The notes below the pieces were generated by a model. The model had not been told where the DNA came from. It ran no database searches and was given only the letters and a program-made list of their open reading frames with translations. The translations under genes were made by a program, and so were the position numbers. A DNA stretch of 64,000 nucleotides from Deltaproteobacteria bacterium (GTDB lineage: Bacteria > Myxococcota_C > UBA6777): positions 1-64,000 of the forward strand of contig SBHC01000039.1 of NCBI GenBank assembly GCA_006226375.1. Reading direction: 5' to 3'. Of the stretch, positions 54,076 through 62,270 are shown in pieces. Each line of letters begins with the position of its first letter. The stretch's first letter is position 1.

Positions 54076-55860
54076 ATGAAAACGAAGGGCGCTTTTTCAC
54101 CCGTTAAGCCCGTTCTTGTTTCGCAGGAGAGCGCTGCCGCCAGCTCCCTGGAGCAGCAGTCTATGTATCCTTCGTTGCCTGCTTCCCCGCATCCTATCTT
54201 TGAGATCCAAGGGGCAGGGCATCGGTCTCCGCTGGAAGGTCAGCGTGTGCAAACCGTGGGTGTTGTCACCGATGTCATGGAACATGGCTTCTACATTCAG
54301 GATCCGGCGGGAGATGGCAACAACCAAACCTCGGATGCTATCTTTGTGAGCACAAAGAAGCCTCTCGCCTTGGCCCTGGGTGATCGTATCCTGTTGGAAG
54401 GCACCGTCGAAGAGTTTGCACCAAACGAAAGCAGTCTGTCACGCACGCAACTCTCGGATGTCAGCGGACTTCAAGTTTTAGGGACAGGGCATGCTTTGCC
54501 CGATGCTGTACAGCTCGGAAACGACGAATTTCCCTATCCCACCGACTCGATCGACGAAGCCGCCTCTTTGTACGAAAGCCTGGAAGGGATGCGTGTGGAA
54601 TTCACGGGACTTCAGGTGGTGGGAGCGAGCAACAAGTTCGGTGATGCTTTCGTGATACCCGAGTTGGCCGACATTGAAACGACCGAGAAGGGGGTCATTC
54701 GTGGACGTCCAGGTGAAGAACTTCCAGAGCGCTTGAAGCTCAGCGTACACTCCGAACGTTTGGGGGTCGAAGCGCCTCGGTTTAAAGTGTCAGACCATCT
54801 CACTGGAGCGACGGGTACTTTTACCCACAACTACGGATTCTACGGGCTAAACGTGTCTTCGTTGGGGGAGGTGACACTTGGTGACCTGGAACCTGATGTG
54901 ACCACGTTGGAGGGAACGGAGTGGGGGATGACCGTCGCGACCTATAACGTTGAAAACCTCGACGTGAAAGTGGAAGACGAAGCTCTCCTCAGCCCTGGTG
55001 GTAGCGTGGACGACGATCTGGGCGACGGCAAGTTTGATGCTCTGGCTGAGCACATGGTGCACAACCTTAAGAAGCCCGACATCCTCGCGCTACAGGAAAT
55101 CCAAGACAACGACGGCACCGAAGACACCAGCGTGGTTTCTGGAAGCGAAGTGTATGAGGCGTTAATGGAGAAGATTGTGGAAGCAGGCGGCCCTCGTTAC
55201 GAGTACATTGAGATGGCCCCTGTGGACGACGCAGAGGGAGGACAGCCTGGCGGAAACATTCGCGTGGGCTACTTGTTCAATCCAGAGCGCGTCGATTTAG
55301 TGGAGGGGTCGGTGGAGAGGGTAGGGATTGGACACTCTGCCTTCAACGAGGAGCGAGGCTCTCTGGCCGCGGCCTTTCGGTTTAAGCCCACAGGTGAAAG
55401 CCTTCACATCGTGAACAATCACCTGGCGTCCAAGTATGGCAGCACACCCACGTACCGAAACCCCGATGTTCCGGAAGTTATTGCAGGCACGCAGGAGCGT
55501 GTGGATCAGCAGGATGTTGTCCTCGACTACATTCACAAGCTGCAGGCGGAAAACCCCGACGCCAAGGTTGTATCGGTGGGCGACTTTAACGCTCCCGAGC
55601 ACGACATTGCTCTGCAGCAACACGGCGCAGATACCCTGTTTAACTTTGGCGATGATGTTCCCGATGAAGAACGTTATTCGTACGGATTTCAGGGCGTCGC
55701 GGAGCCTATCGACCACCAGTTGGGCACGCGAAATATGAAAGGCAAGGTGGAGTTTGAATACATCCACGTGAACGCTGACTTTGTGGACAAAGCCTCCGAC
55801 CACGATCCAACAATCTCCCGTATCAACATGCTTCCTTCAAAAACCTCACCAAAATCCTAG
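54076..55860 (+). CDS. EEP-family nuclease (ExeM-like) without visible signal peptide
   Basis: About 594 residues from the ATG at 54076. An N-terminal part (about 40-280) with OB-like strands (RVQTVGVVTDVMEHGFYIQD) as in large extracellular nucleases, then an endonuclease/exonuclease/phosphatase domain (about 290-585): TYNVENL, LALQEIQDN, VNNHLASK, GDFNAPEHD and SDHDP supply the catalytic Asn, Glu, Asp and His. ExeM-type enzymes are normally exported, but the N-terminus MKTKGAFSPVKPVLV has no hydrophobic stretch, and upstream in-frame extension does not add one. Its end overlaps the convergent membrane hydrolase by 15 bases. Confidence 0.87.
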   Translation: MKTKGAFSPVKPVLVSQESAAASSLEQQSMYPSLPASPHPIFEIQGAGHRSPLEGQRVQTVGVVTDVMEHGFYIQDPAGDGNNQTSDAIFVSTKKPLALALGDRILLEGTVEEFAPNESSLSRTQLSDVSGLQVLGTGHALPDAVQLGNDEFPYPTDSIDEAASLYESLEGMRVEFTGLQVVGASNKFGDAFVIPELADIETTEKGVIRGRPGEELPERLKLSVHSERLGVEAPRFKVSDHLTGATGTFTHNYGFYGLNVSSLGEVTLGDLEPDVTTLEGTEWGMTVATYNVENLDVKVEDEALLSPGGSVDDDLGDGKFDALAEHMVHNLKKPDILALQEIQDNDGTEDTSVVSGSEVYEALMEKIVEAGGPRYEYIEMAPVDDAEGGQPGGNIRVGYLFNPERVDLVEGSVERVGIGHSAFNEERGSLAAAFRFKPTGESLHIVNNHLASKYGSTPTYRNPDVPEVIAGTQERVDQQDVVLDYIHKLQAENPDAKVVSVGDFNAPEHDIALQQHGADTLFNFGDDVPDEERYSYGFQGVAEPIDHQLGTRNMKGKVEFEYIHVNADFVDKASDHDPTISRINMLPSKTSPKS

Positions 55861-57114
55861 CGCGGAGAACGGCGCGACCCACGGCGGAAGCAGCGACGGG
55901 CAACGCTTGGCTACTTTGTGAAAGCGGAAGTCTGCGAGGTCGTATTCTTTGCGCCGGTCGAAGCGCAAATCGCCGACCACCACATGCTGCTTTTGTTCCT
56001 TCCAAAACGGCGCTCGGATGAACTGCATGGCTGCTTTCACGTTGCAGTTGGTCTTGACCCATTGTTGCAGCTCGCGAATGGGGCGCTTGAACTCCAAGAC
56101 CTTGCCCTGGATCCCTCCCATGCTGGGCTTCAACACAAGCTGGCTTTTCTTCATCGGCGCTGTCAGGCCTTGCAGCAGCTCTGGACAGGTAAAAGCTTTC
56201 GGTAAGAACGTATAAATGCCTCGCCGCAGCACATAGGTTTGGTTCTTGTCTTTGAACGATACCGACATAAATTGGTAGCAAAATGGATTGGAAGGGTACG
56301 ACATCAAGGCGATGTCGCGGACCTTCTCGTTGGAGCCTTTTTCGATGGACGCGGTCAGGGCCGAACGAGCCCACAGCGACGAGCCCAACAAGATGGTTAA
56401 GACCGAGAGCAAGGCTGCAAAAGAAACAAACGCCTGGGGCCAGGGCGATAGCTTGTAGCGGACAATGTACCCATAGCTGAGACCTGTTACGACAATGAAC
56501 AGCGGATACCACGGGGTTTGGAAGTACGCGACACACAGCGCAAGGAAGCCCACTGTGTACACAAAGAGGAGCAGATTCCGGGACCATCGCTGGACCACAT
56601 GAGAGAGCAGCCAGGGGATTAAGGTCATCCAGATCATCGGCTCCAGAATGAAGACAAAGTCCCCGTAGTACCAGCGGTTGTTGAGCGGCCAGAAGGGGTG
56701 GACGCCGTAGACATTCCAGCTGTCCATGCCGATGTGAACAAAGCAGCCCAAAAAGCCAAGCCCCACGAACCATTTCCAATCGGTGGAGGTCCACTTGGGC
56801 CGTTTCCATCGAGCGTAAATTCCAAGAATCCCAAGGATCAACATCAACTGGACGGGCGCAAACAACAACGTGTGCGTATGACCCCGGTGGTGAAGGATGT
56901 AAGCCAGTCTGGCATCCATCACTGTGGTGATCAAGATGTCGAGGTCAGGGAAGTTGTTCGCCAAAATGGAAGTGACGTACATCGGCAACGCAGCGATGGA
57001 GGCCGTCTTTGCTTCGTCACGAACGTCTTGGCCAGATGCTTTCCCGCGAAGGCGCCATTGTATCGCTCCCTGCGCGATCGCTGCACCCACGAGGGAGTGA
57101 GTCATATTGTCCAT
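55846..57114 (-). CDS. YdjM-like membrane-bound metal-dependent hydrolase
   Basis: 422 residues, start at 57114 (AGGA 6 bases upstream). N-terminal DNMTHSLVG, then PDLDIL, HHRGHTHTLL and HIGMDSWNVYG are the His/Asp blocks of the YdjM/YbcI membrane hydrolase family. Multiple TM helices lie between about 40 and 260. The C-terminal 150 residues are soluble and less conserved. Substrate unknown; family members have been linked to SOS response in E. coli only by name. It lies next to the cyclophilin gene on the same strand. Confidence 0.8.
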   Translation of the reverse strand: MDNMTHSLVGAAIAQGAIQWRLRGKASGQDVRDEAKTASIAALPMYVTSILANNFPDLDILITTVMDARLAYILHHRGHTHTLLFAPVQLMLILGILGIYARWKRPKWTSTDWKWFVGLGFLGCFVHIGMDSWNVYGVHPFWPLNNRWYYGDFVFILEPMIWMTLIPWLLSHVVQRWSRNLLLFVYTVGFLALCVAYFQTPWYPLFIVVTGLSYGYIVRYKLSPWPQAFVSFAALLSVLTILLGSSLWARSALTASIEKGSNEKVRDIALMSYPSNPFCYQFMSVSFKDKNQTYVLRRGIYTFLPKAFTCPELLQGLTAPMKKSQLVLKPSMGGIQGKVLEFKRPIRELQQWVKTNCNVKAAMQFIRAPFWKEQKQHVVVGDLRFDRRKEYDLADFRFHKVAKRCPSLLPPWVAPFSALGFW

Positions 57115-57134
57115 GAGGTGTCCTGTTGTATGGG

Positions 57135-57914
57135 TTATTCGACCACAATGGTGGCCTTTTCAATCACAAGGCTTTCTTTGGGGGTCCCTGACGTGGAGCC
57201 CGCTGCTTCGAGCGCTTTCAAGGTCTCTGTTCCCTCCTTAACCTCACCGAAGATGGTATGCTTCCCGTCGAGGTGGGGGGTGGGCACAAAGGTGATGAAG
57301 AACTGGCTTCCGTCTGTATTGGGCCCAGCGTTGGCCATGCTCAATAAGCCCGCTTTGTTGTGGGTGACTTTGGCGGAAAACTCACCTGCGTACTTGTAAC
57401 CGGGTCCTCCGCGGCCGTTTCCAAGGGGGTCACCTCCTTGGGCCATGAATCCGGTGATCACGCGGTGAAAGGTCAGCGTGTCGTAGAAGCCAAGCAACGT
57501 CAGATAGATCGTACTGGTGACATGCATCGGAGCGACCGAAGGCATCAACGCGATCTTCATGGTCCCTTTGTTGGTTTGCAAGACCCAGTAGTAGGTTTTG
57601 CCCTCCGTAAATGTCGCCTGCGTGGGCTTGGGGACCGTGAGCCGCCAGCTGCTGGCTGTCGTATCAATCTTGCTCTGGGTGATAAAGTCTTGGATCGATT
57701 GAACGGCTGGGTCGTTTTGAGATGTGGATGTATCTGGAGCGTTGCTGCTGCCTTCTGTTGTCTCGTTCTCTGTGTTTGCGGCTTGTTCTTGGACCGATGC
57801 GTCGGACGTTGTTGCTTCCTGTCCTGCCGGGTTCTCTTGGTTGGCTGCAGGGGAGCAACTCCATCCCAAGATCATGCACAAACCTACAGGTACCAGCCAT
57901 CGAAAATGATTCAT
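57135..57914 (-). CDS. Cyclophilin-type peptidyl-prolyl isomerase lipoprotein
   Basis: 259 residues from the ATG at 57914, preceded by AGGAGGTCACTT, an almost perfect ribosome binding site. Signal peptide ending LGWSC (possible lipobox, Cys20), an acidic Gln/Thr/Ser linker (21-80), then a cyclophilin domain (about 100-255) with FHRVITGFMAQGGD, GSQFFIT and LDGKHTIFGEV, including the catalytic Arg. It should act in the periplasm or at the outer membrane in protein folding. The membrane hydrolase gene follows 20 bases downstream. Confidence 0.9.
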   Translation of the reverse strand: MNHFRWLVPVGLCMILGWSCSPAANQENPAGQEATTSDASVQEQAANTENETTEGSSNAPDTSTSQNDPAVQSIQDFITQSKIDTTASSWRLTVPKPTQATFTEGKTYYWVLQTNKGTMKIALMPSVAPMHVTSTIYLTLLGFYDTLTFHRVITGFMAQGGDPLGNGRGGPGYKYAGEFSAKVTHNKAGLLSMANAGPNTDGSQFFITFVPTPHLDGKHTIFGEVKEGTETLKALEAAGSTSGTPKESLVIEKATIVVE

Positions 57915-58029
57915 AAGTGACCTCCTAAAGTACGCAGTATCGCACCCGTTCAACCTATCACGAAACCAACATAGAGGCGACTTTCATGGGAAGACGAAAC
58001 CCTGAACCTCCTCGATGTTTGGTATGATA

Positions 58030-58055
58030 GGTGACAGAAACGTGATGTTGTCACC
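58030..58055. promoter_or_regulatory. Inverted repeat upstream of the 58-kb noncoding element
   Basis: GGTGAC (58030-58035) and GTCACC (58050-58055) around a 14-base loop, ending 16 bases before the -35 hexamer at 58072. Could be an operator for that promoter. Confidence 0.35.
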
Positions 58056-58071
58056 GCAATGAAACTTTCTC

Positions 58072-58099
58072 TTGACGGAAGAACCTGAGGTCATATAGA
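58072..58099 (+). promoter_or_regulatory. Sigma70-type promoter upstream of the candidate ncRNA
   Basis: TTGACG (58072-58077), a 16-base spacer and TATAGA (58094-58099). Start of transcription would be near 58106. Confidence 0.6.
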
Positions 58100-58105
58100 G
58101 TATCA

Positions 58106-58290
58106 GACCTCGGGCGGGCCTTAGCGGGCTCTCTCGGGGTGGGCTGGTTCTCGTATGAGCACCGGCCCTTCCAATTTTAGGGCCCCTGCGCGGCCCGAAA
58201 CATTTACCCGGCTACCGATGCGGGATATGTACATCTGTCTCACTTTTGTTTCATCTGAAAAACTTCGTTGTTTCACTCGACATTTTTTAA
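58106..58290 (+). ncRNA. GC-rich structured element, candidate small RNA or riboswitch-like leader
   Basis: In the 620-base gap between the cyclophilin gene and the EAL gene, about 100 bases are markedly GC-rich against AT-rich flanks. GGGCTGGTTCTC and GAGCACCGGCCC pair as a 12-position stem with one mismatch around a GTAT loop (about 58141-58168). CGGGCC near 58114 can pair with GGCCCG near 58197 to close the element. CCCG/CGGG (about 58208-58224) forms another hairpin. A weak hairpin GAAAAAC/GTTGTTTC (58257-58274) and TTTTTT (58283-58288) may end it, giving about 185 bases. I recognise no named RNA family. Confidence 0.5.
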
Positions 58291-58327
58291 ATCTTTGTTT
58301 CCTATGAACTATTTGATTTAGAATGTG

Positions 58328-58347
58328 TTTGTATAGGTTTTGTATAG
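58328..58347. repeat. Direct repeat TTTGTATAG x2 upstream of the EAL gene
   Basis: Two copies of TTTGTATAG at 58328-58336 and 58339-58347, 11 bases apart, one helical turn. They contain -10-like TATAGG/TATAGA elements but no good -35 at standard spacing. Possibly activator sites or tandem promoters. Confidence 0.3.
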
Positions 58348-58534
58348 ACTTTGGGTGCTATGTCCTGAAATAGTTGGAATGAACCTGATTCATCAGTCGT
58401 TCCAAGACTTGGAGACAAGCGTGTTCACTGAAGTTTCTTGCAAACTCACTGTGTACGCTTAACTCACGCTGTGACAAGCTCCTTGTTGTGACTATGTTTT
58501 GTTTCTTGCCCCAGAGAAAACCTAGAGTACTGCC

Positions 58535-59809
58535 ATGAAAAAAGCATCGATACCTTTGCATCAGCGGACGAAGCCATCCTCTCCATCATTGTGTGTTGAG
58601 AGTGCCTTTGTTGCCTCTTCACCCGCTGCTACGATGGGAGGGGTGAGAGAGCAGCTTTTTGCCTTGCCTCATAGCTCTGATAGCTTGGTACAGGTTCCTA
58701 CTTCGACGATGTCGTTGTGCTCGTCAGATTGCAACGACACTCGCCATGAATGCACATGTCGTTCGGGGAATCGTAGCTTGATGTTGTTGGTCGCTTCATT
58801 GAATAGGAAAGCGCAGAGGGAGCTACGACGTCGAGGACAAGAGCTTGGAACGTGGAAGTCTTCCATCGATGGGATCGAAGTGAAGCTTGGTCCTTCTCGT
58901 ACGTTTCAAAGCGCCGCCAGCGTGCTGCAGTATGTGCGTGAGATCTTGAAGCAAGACATTGGATTGCTTCGGGCGGCCTGGGTGGATCCGAACCTACCTT
59001 TGGAACAACAGCTCATTACCTTTATTAAAGCCAAGCCACTAAGCTCCATGGTCAGCGGCTTGAGCACGCCTCTTGCGGCTATTCTGCAAAACCAAACTTT
59101 GGAGACGTGGTTTCAGCCGATCTTTGACGTCAAAACCCTCAGCATCTGGGGATACGAATGCTTGATCCGAGCGCGGGATACCAACGGTGATGTGATCTCG
59201 CCGCTGGATCTGATCCGTTGGGCCAAGGAAGAAAACGAGCTGCCCCGGTTGGATCGACTGTGTCGGGAAATCCATATCCGTAACATTGCGAAGGCGAATG
59301 TCCCAGAACACTGCAAGTTTTTGATTAATTTCATTCCTACTGTGATCTACGATCCTGCGGTGTGCTTGGAGACCACTTTTCAAGCCGTAAAGAAATACAA
59401 CATTCCTGCCAACCGTATTGTGTTTGAAGTGGTGGAAGGGGAAGCCATCGAAGACCACAAGCACTTGCGTTTGACCATCGATGAATACCGCAAGTCTGGG
59501 TTTCAGGTTGCACTGGATGACTTGGGAGCCGGGCACTCAGGCCTAACGTTGTTGGGCAACCTCGCCCCTGACATCATCAAAATCGATCGCGACATTGTAT
59601 CCCAGGCGGCTTCTTCGGTGATTCATGAAACCATCTGCCGGTCCATCGCTGGACTGGCTGAGTCTACCGGTCAGATCTTGTTGGCGGAAGGCGTGGAAAC
59701 GGAAGCCGATTGGAAGATGGTAAAGGGACTTGGCGTGGACTATGTCCAGGGTTACTTGTTTGGGAAACCTTCCCCTGAACCAGCCATCGATCCGCTGTTT
59801 CGGCCGTAA
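58535..59809 (+). CDS. EAL-domain c-di-GMP phosphodiesterase-like protein with Cys motif N-terminus
   Basis: 424 residues. The N-terminal 90 residues are Ser-rich and carry C62-x3-C66-x6-C73-x-C75 (SDCNDTRHECTC), a possible metal site. The EAL domain (about 185-420) begins FQPIFDVKT; the signature EAL is ECL (208-210). Other catalytic blocks are intact: NFIPTVIYDP, VFEVVEGEAI, DDLGAGHSG, IIKIDRDIV, LAEGVET and QGYLFGKP. It should hydrolyse c-di-GMP to pGpG if the Glu-Cys change in the second position is tolerated (the Glu ligand is retained). No TM helix. Likely regulated by the upstream noncoding element, by position only. Confidence 0.88.
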   Translation: MKKASIPLHQRTKPSSPSLCVESAFVASSPAATMGGVREQLFALPHSSDSLVQVPTSTMSLCSSDCNDTRHECTCRSGNRSLMLLVASLNRKAQRELRRRGQELGTWKSSIDGIEVKLGPSRTFQSAASVLQYVREILKQDIGLLRAAWVDPNLPLEQQLITFIKAKPLSSMVSGLSTPLAAILQNQTLETWFQPIFDVKTLSIWGYECLIRARDTNGDVISPLDLIRWAKEENELPRLDRLCREIHIRNIAKANVPEHCKFLINFIPTVIYDPAVCLETTFQAVKKYNIPANRIVFEVVEGEAIEDHKHLRLTIDEYRKSGFQVALDDLGAGHSGLTLLGNLAPDIIKIDRDIVSQAASSVIHETICRSIAGLAESTGQILLAEGVETEADWKMVKGLGVDYVQGYLFGKPSPEPAIDPLFRP

Positions 59810-59830
59810 ACCTGGGGCGTCTCGCCGGCT

Positions 59831-60973
59831 TTAAATGTTGGGCTTTTTCCAGGGAGGGGTCGGGAGCGATTCGACATGGGCGGGGAAGTTACGAATCACC
59901 CGGCTGCATCGTTGGATCCAGTGTTCGTAGACGGTCTGGAGTTGGTGGGCGATCTCGTCGTGCACTACCCGGTTGGGGTAGGGGACCTTCACTTCTCCAA
60001 GGGGATTGATGGGGATACAGTCGTTGAGCAGCGAATGAGGAGCGAGAGCCTTTCTCCAGTAGTTGGCGACAACCGTCTGCCCCAACATGGGCGACGTATC
60101 GTCGATCGTTTGCTTGACAAATTCGGCCACATCTCGCCACAAACACAGACTGGATGAAGCCTCTGGAAGCTGCTGCAGCGATGTCATCGAGGGCGGCTCA
60201 AACTCCATGGAAATGGGCAAACCACGGGGCAAGTGCGAGAGGGAAGCTACGTCCTCTTCTTGCTCTTTGGGCACCAAGCTGGAGGTTTCTTTGGAGGCAG
60301 CAAGCAGCAACAAGTCTTTGGGGGCAAGCTCTCTGGACGGAAGCTCCGGTGCTGGGTCGCGAACAAGAGGGAGCGGCTCCATCTCTCCTCCCTGTATCGT
60401 TTCAAACAGCGACGCTCCTTCAAGATGTTGTGCTGTGTGAGGCAGCTCTGTGAACGAAATCATTGAACCCTGGGAGTTCGTTTGTGGCTTGGAAGAGGGC
60501 GCGGCGCTTTCGTCGGAGAGCGAAAGAGAGGTCTTGTCTTGTGGTTCAGGTGCCTCTGGCTTGTGGCTGCCCTGCTCGGAGGATGAAGGTGTCAGGGGCT
60601 TGAGCGATAACGTCGGATTCTTCGACGAAGAATCCGTGCTTTGAGGAGGTTGGGACAGCGCTTTGAGTGGCGGTTGGGCCTGTTCGATCTTTTGCATCGC
60701 GGTGCGCACCAGCGTGGTGTTGTTTCCCGTGGGGTACAAGCCCATCAGTACGCCATTCTCGTCATGATAGGCGAGCAATGACTGGTCACCGACCTCCGAA
60801 GTCCACTGCGAGCGATGAGGGAAGTGTTCAAGGCAAAGGTTTGCGATCCACTCCACGATGGATGTCATCCGTTCGGTGGATGTGCTTTGTTCGGGTGATT
60901 GGTACAGAAGATCCCACGTGCCTTCTCGTTTCAATCGCCATACAGAGTGGACCTCTTGTGTGTAGGTCGCCAT
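59831..60973 (-). CDS. Unknown cytoplasmic protein with Ser/Pro-rich middle
   Basis: 380 residues, ATG at 60973 with AAGGA 7 bases upstream. N-terminal domain (1-100) is roadblock-like in pattern (SVWRLKREGTWDLLYQSPEQS; HDENGVLMGLYP), a guess only. About 105-290 is acidic, Ser/Pro/Glu-rich and probably disordered. The C-terminal 90 residues are helical (SLCLWRDVAEFVKQTIDDTSP; VVHDEIAHQLQTVYEHWIQ). No signal peptide. It is the last gene of the minus-strand cluster and lies about 118 bases after the heme oxygenase gene. Confidence 0.6.
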   Translation of the reverse strand: MATYTQEVHSVWRLKREGTWDLLYQSPEQSTSTERMTSIVEWIANLCLEHFPHRSQWTSEVGDQSLLAYHDENGVLMGLYPTGNNTTLVRTAMQKIEQAQPPLKALSQPPQSTDSSSKNPTLSLKPLTPSSSEQGSHKPEAPEPQDKTSLSLSDESAAPSSKPQTNSQGSMISFTELPHTAQHLEGASLFETIQGGEMEPLPLVRDPAPELPSRELAPKDLLLLAASKETSSLVPKEQEEDVASLSHLPRGLPISMEFEPPSMTSLQQLPEASSSLCLWRDVAEFVKQTIDDTSPMLGQTVVANYWRKALAPHSLLNDCIPINPLGEVKVPYPNRVVHDEIAHQLQTVYEHWIQRCSRVIRNFPAHVESLPTPPWKKPNI

Positions 60974-61091
60974 GATTTCTTCCTTCTACTTCCCTTGGAA
61001 CATCTTGTGCTGCCCAGTAGGCTTTGTGGTGCAACGTGCAACCCACAAGTGTTCGATGGTTTCTTCGTGTTGAGGTTCGTTGAGTTCGATG

Positions 61092-61718
61092 CTATGGGGT
61101 CGCAAGTGATTGAATTGCTGCCATCCCATCACCAATTCGAGTGAAGGTATGACGCGCCGCTTCCACGGCAACGTCAATCGTTTCGGAGGAGGCAAGTGCT
61201 TGATCCATCCGGGACTTGAATGCTTTCCAGCGGGAGCCTGTCTGCTTTCCATAGCCTGTGTAGTAACGAAGTCCATCGTCCTGGAGCCCGTACATGTGTT
61301 GAAGGTGCTTGCGAAGGATCTGGCCGCCCAAGGTGGAGCCTTCCAACACATAAAGAGCACCCAGCAACGCCGCAGGTTCACTTTCGAGGTGCTTGTGTCC
61401 GGACGACCACTCTATCGCAACTTCATCGGTGGGAAGGTTGCTCTGGGCACGAAAAAAGCTGAGGTCATGTTGTAGAAGTGGGGTCTTGGCCATGTCGAGG
61501 CTCCACACGTCTTTCACCATCGAGGCATAGCTTCCTGAAAGCTGCTTTTCTAGCTTCTCCCAGATGCTATGATAGAACGTGAGCAAGCGAACATAGTGGG
61601 ACAAGGGGAGCTGGTGCTTAAGCCAGGACTGGTGGAAGGCTTGTGCTTCCAAAGCCTTGTGCTCGCGGTTTGTTCTCTCGCGAAGCTGCTGCATCGCGGG
61701 GGGGACTGAGGGGGTCAT
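61092..61718 (-). CDS. Heme oxygenase (bacterial HemO/BphO type)
   Basis: 208 residues, start at 61718 with AGGA 8 bases upstream. Proximal His20 in RTNREHKALE, distal helix LGALYVLEGSTLGGQIL, and YYTGYGKQTGSRWKAFK are heme oxygenase family marks. It should oxidise heme to biliverdin, releasing iron and CO. BphO-type enzymes often supply biliverdin to bacteriophytochromes, but no phytochrome is seen here. It is flanked by genes of unknown function and a kinase on the same strand. Confidence 0.88.
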   Translation of the reverse strand: MTPSVPPAMQQLRERTNREHKALEAQAFHQSWLKHQLPLSHYVRLLTFYHSIWEKLEKQLSGSYASMVKDVWSLDMAKTPLLQHDLSFFRAQSNLPTDEVAIEWSSGHKHLESEPAALLGALYVLEGSTLGGQILRKHLQHMYGLQDDGLRYYTGYGKQTGSRWKAFKSRMDQALASSETIDVAVEAARHTFTRIGDGMAAIQSLATP

Positions 61719-61769
61719 CGTTGTGTTCCTATCTCGGGACTTCGGTCCGACAAATTTGAGTATGCTATG

Positions 61770-62270
61770 CTATGGGTTCGGAGCTTCGTTGTCCTTCTCC
61801 TCGGATGAGGGAGAGGGCTCGTTTGCGATCGCATCGAAGATCCCGACGATGTCGTCCAGTTGAAGGCCATCCTCGACCGCAATGTTCAATCCTCCAGGTG
61901 AAGGGTCTTGCTTGGGATGGAGAGAGCCGAACGGTGAGACCTGAGCGAACGTTTCCAGAGGGCGACTGGGTTGCGAGCGTGCAGGTTCCTCTGCTTCCGC
62001 TGCAAACCAGTCACTCAGCTGCGATAGAGTGGGGTGGACTTCGGAAGCGAACCCTTGTGATGAGGTGGAACCCTGCGAACCTTCGGTTGTTGCTGAAGGT
62101 TTGGGTTGTGGAGATGTCTCCTGTGCTGGAAGGGCGGCCAGAAGCGATGCAAAGGGGTTGGCTTCGTTTTGGAGTGTCTCTTGGGTGTCGATGGAAGGTT
62201 CCTCCTGTACCCCTGAGGATTCCGGTTCTTCGGAGCGACTTTTCCAGGACAACATCTCTTTCCAGTTCAT
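61770..62270 (-). CDS. Small acidic protein of unknown function next to the propeller kinase
   Basis: 166 residues from an ATG at 62270 that overlaps the kinase stop (ATGA). Low complexity: Ser/Pro/Glu/Gln-rich, with short hydrophobic helices (NPFASLLAALPAQE; LSQLSDWFAAEAEE; LQLDDIVGIFDAIANEP). No Cys, no TM helix, no signal peptide. Translational coupling suggests it acts with the kinase, perhaps as a substrate or scaffold. Function unknown. Confidence 0.6.
   Translation of the reverse strand: MNWKEMLSWKSRSEEPESSGVQEEPSIDTQETLQNEANPFASLLAALPAQETSPQPKPSATTEGSQGSTSSQGFASEVHPTLSQLSDWFAAEAEEPARSQPSRPLETFAQVSPFGSLHPKQDPSPGGLNIAVEDGLQLDDIVGIFDAIANEPSPSSEEKDNEAPNP

Noticed and set aside
58106-58290. 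c-di-GMP riboswitch (GEMM) upstream of the EAL gene
   Set aside because: A short ACCGATG string recalls the end of GEMM-I, but the conserved GGGCAAACC and GGGACGCAAAGCC blocks are missing.
58106-58290. 6S RNA, tmRNA, RNase P RNA or SRP RNA
   Set aside because: Length alone fits 6S, but the 5' and 3' ends do not pair as a long rod, and the diagnostic strings of the other RNAs are absent.
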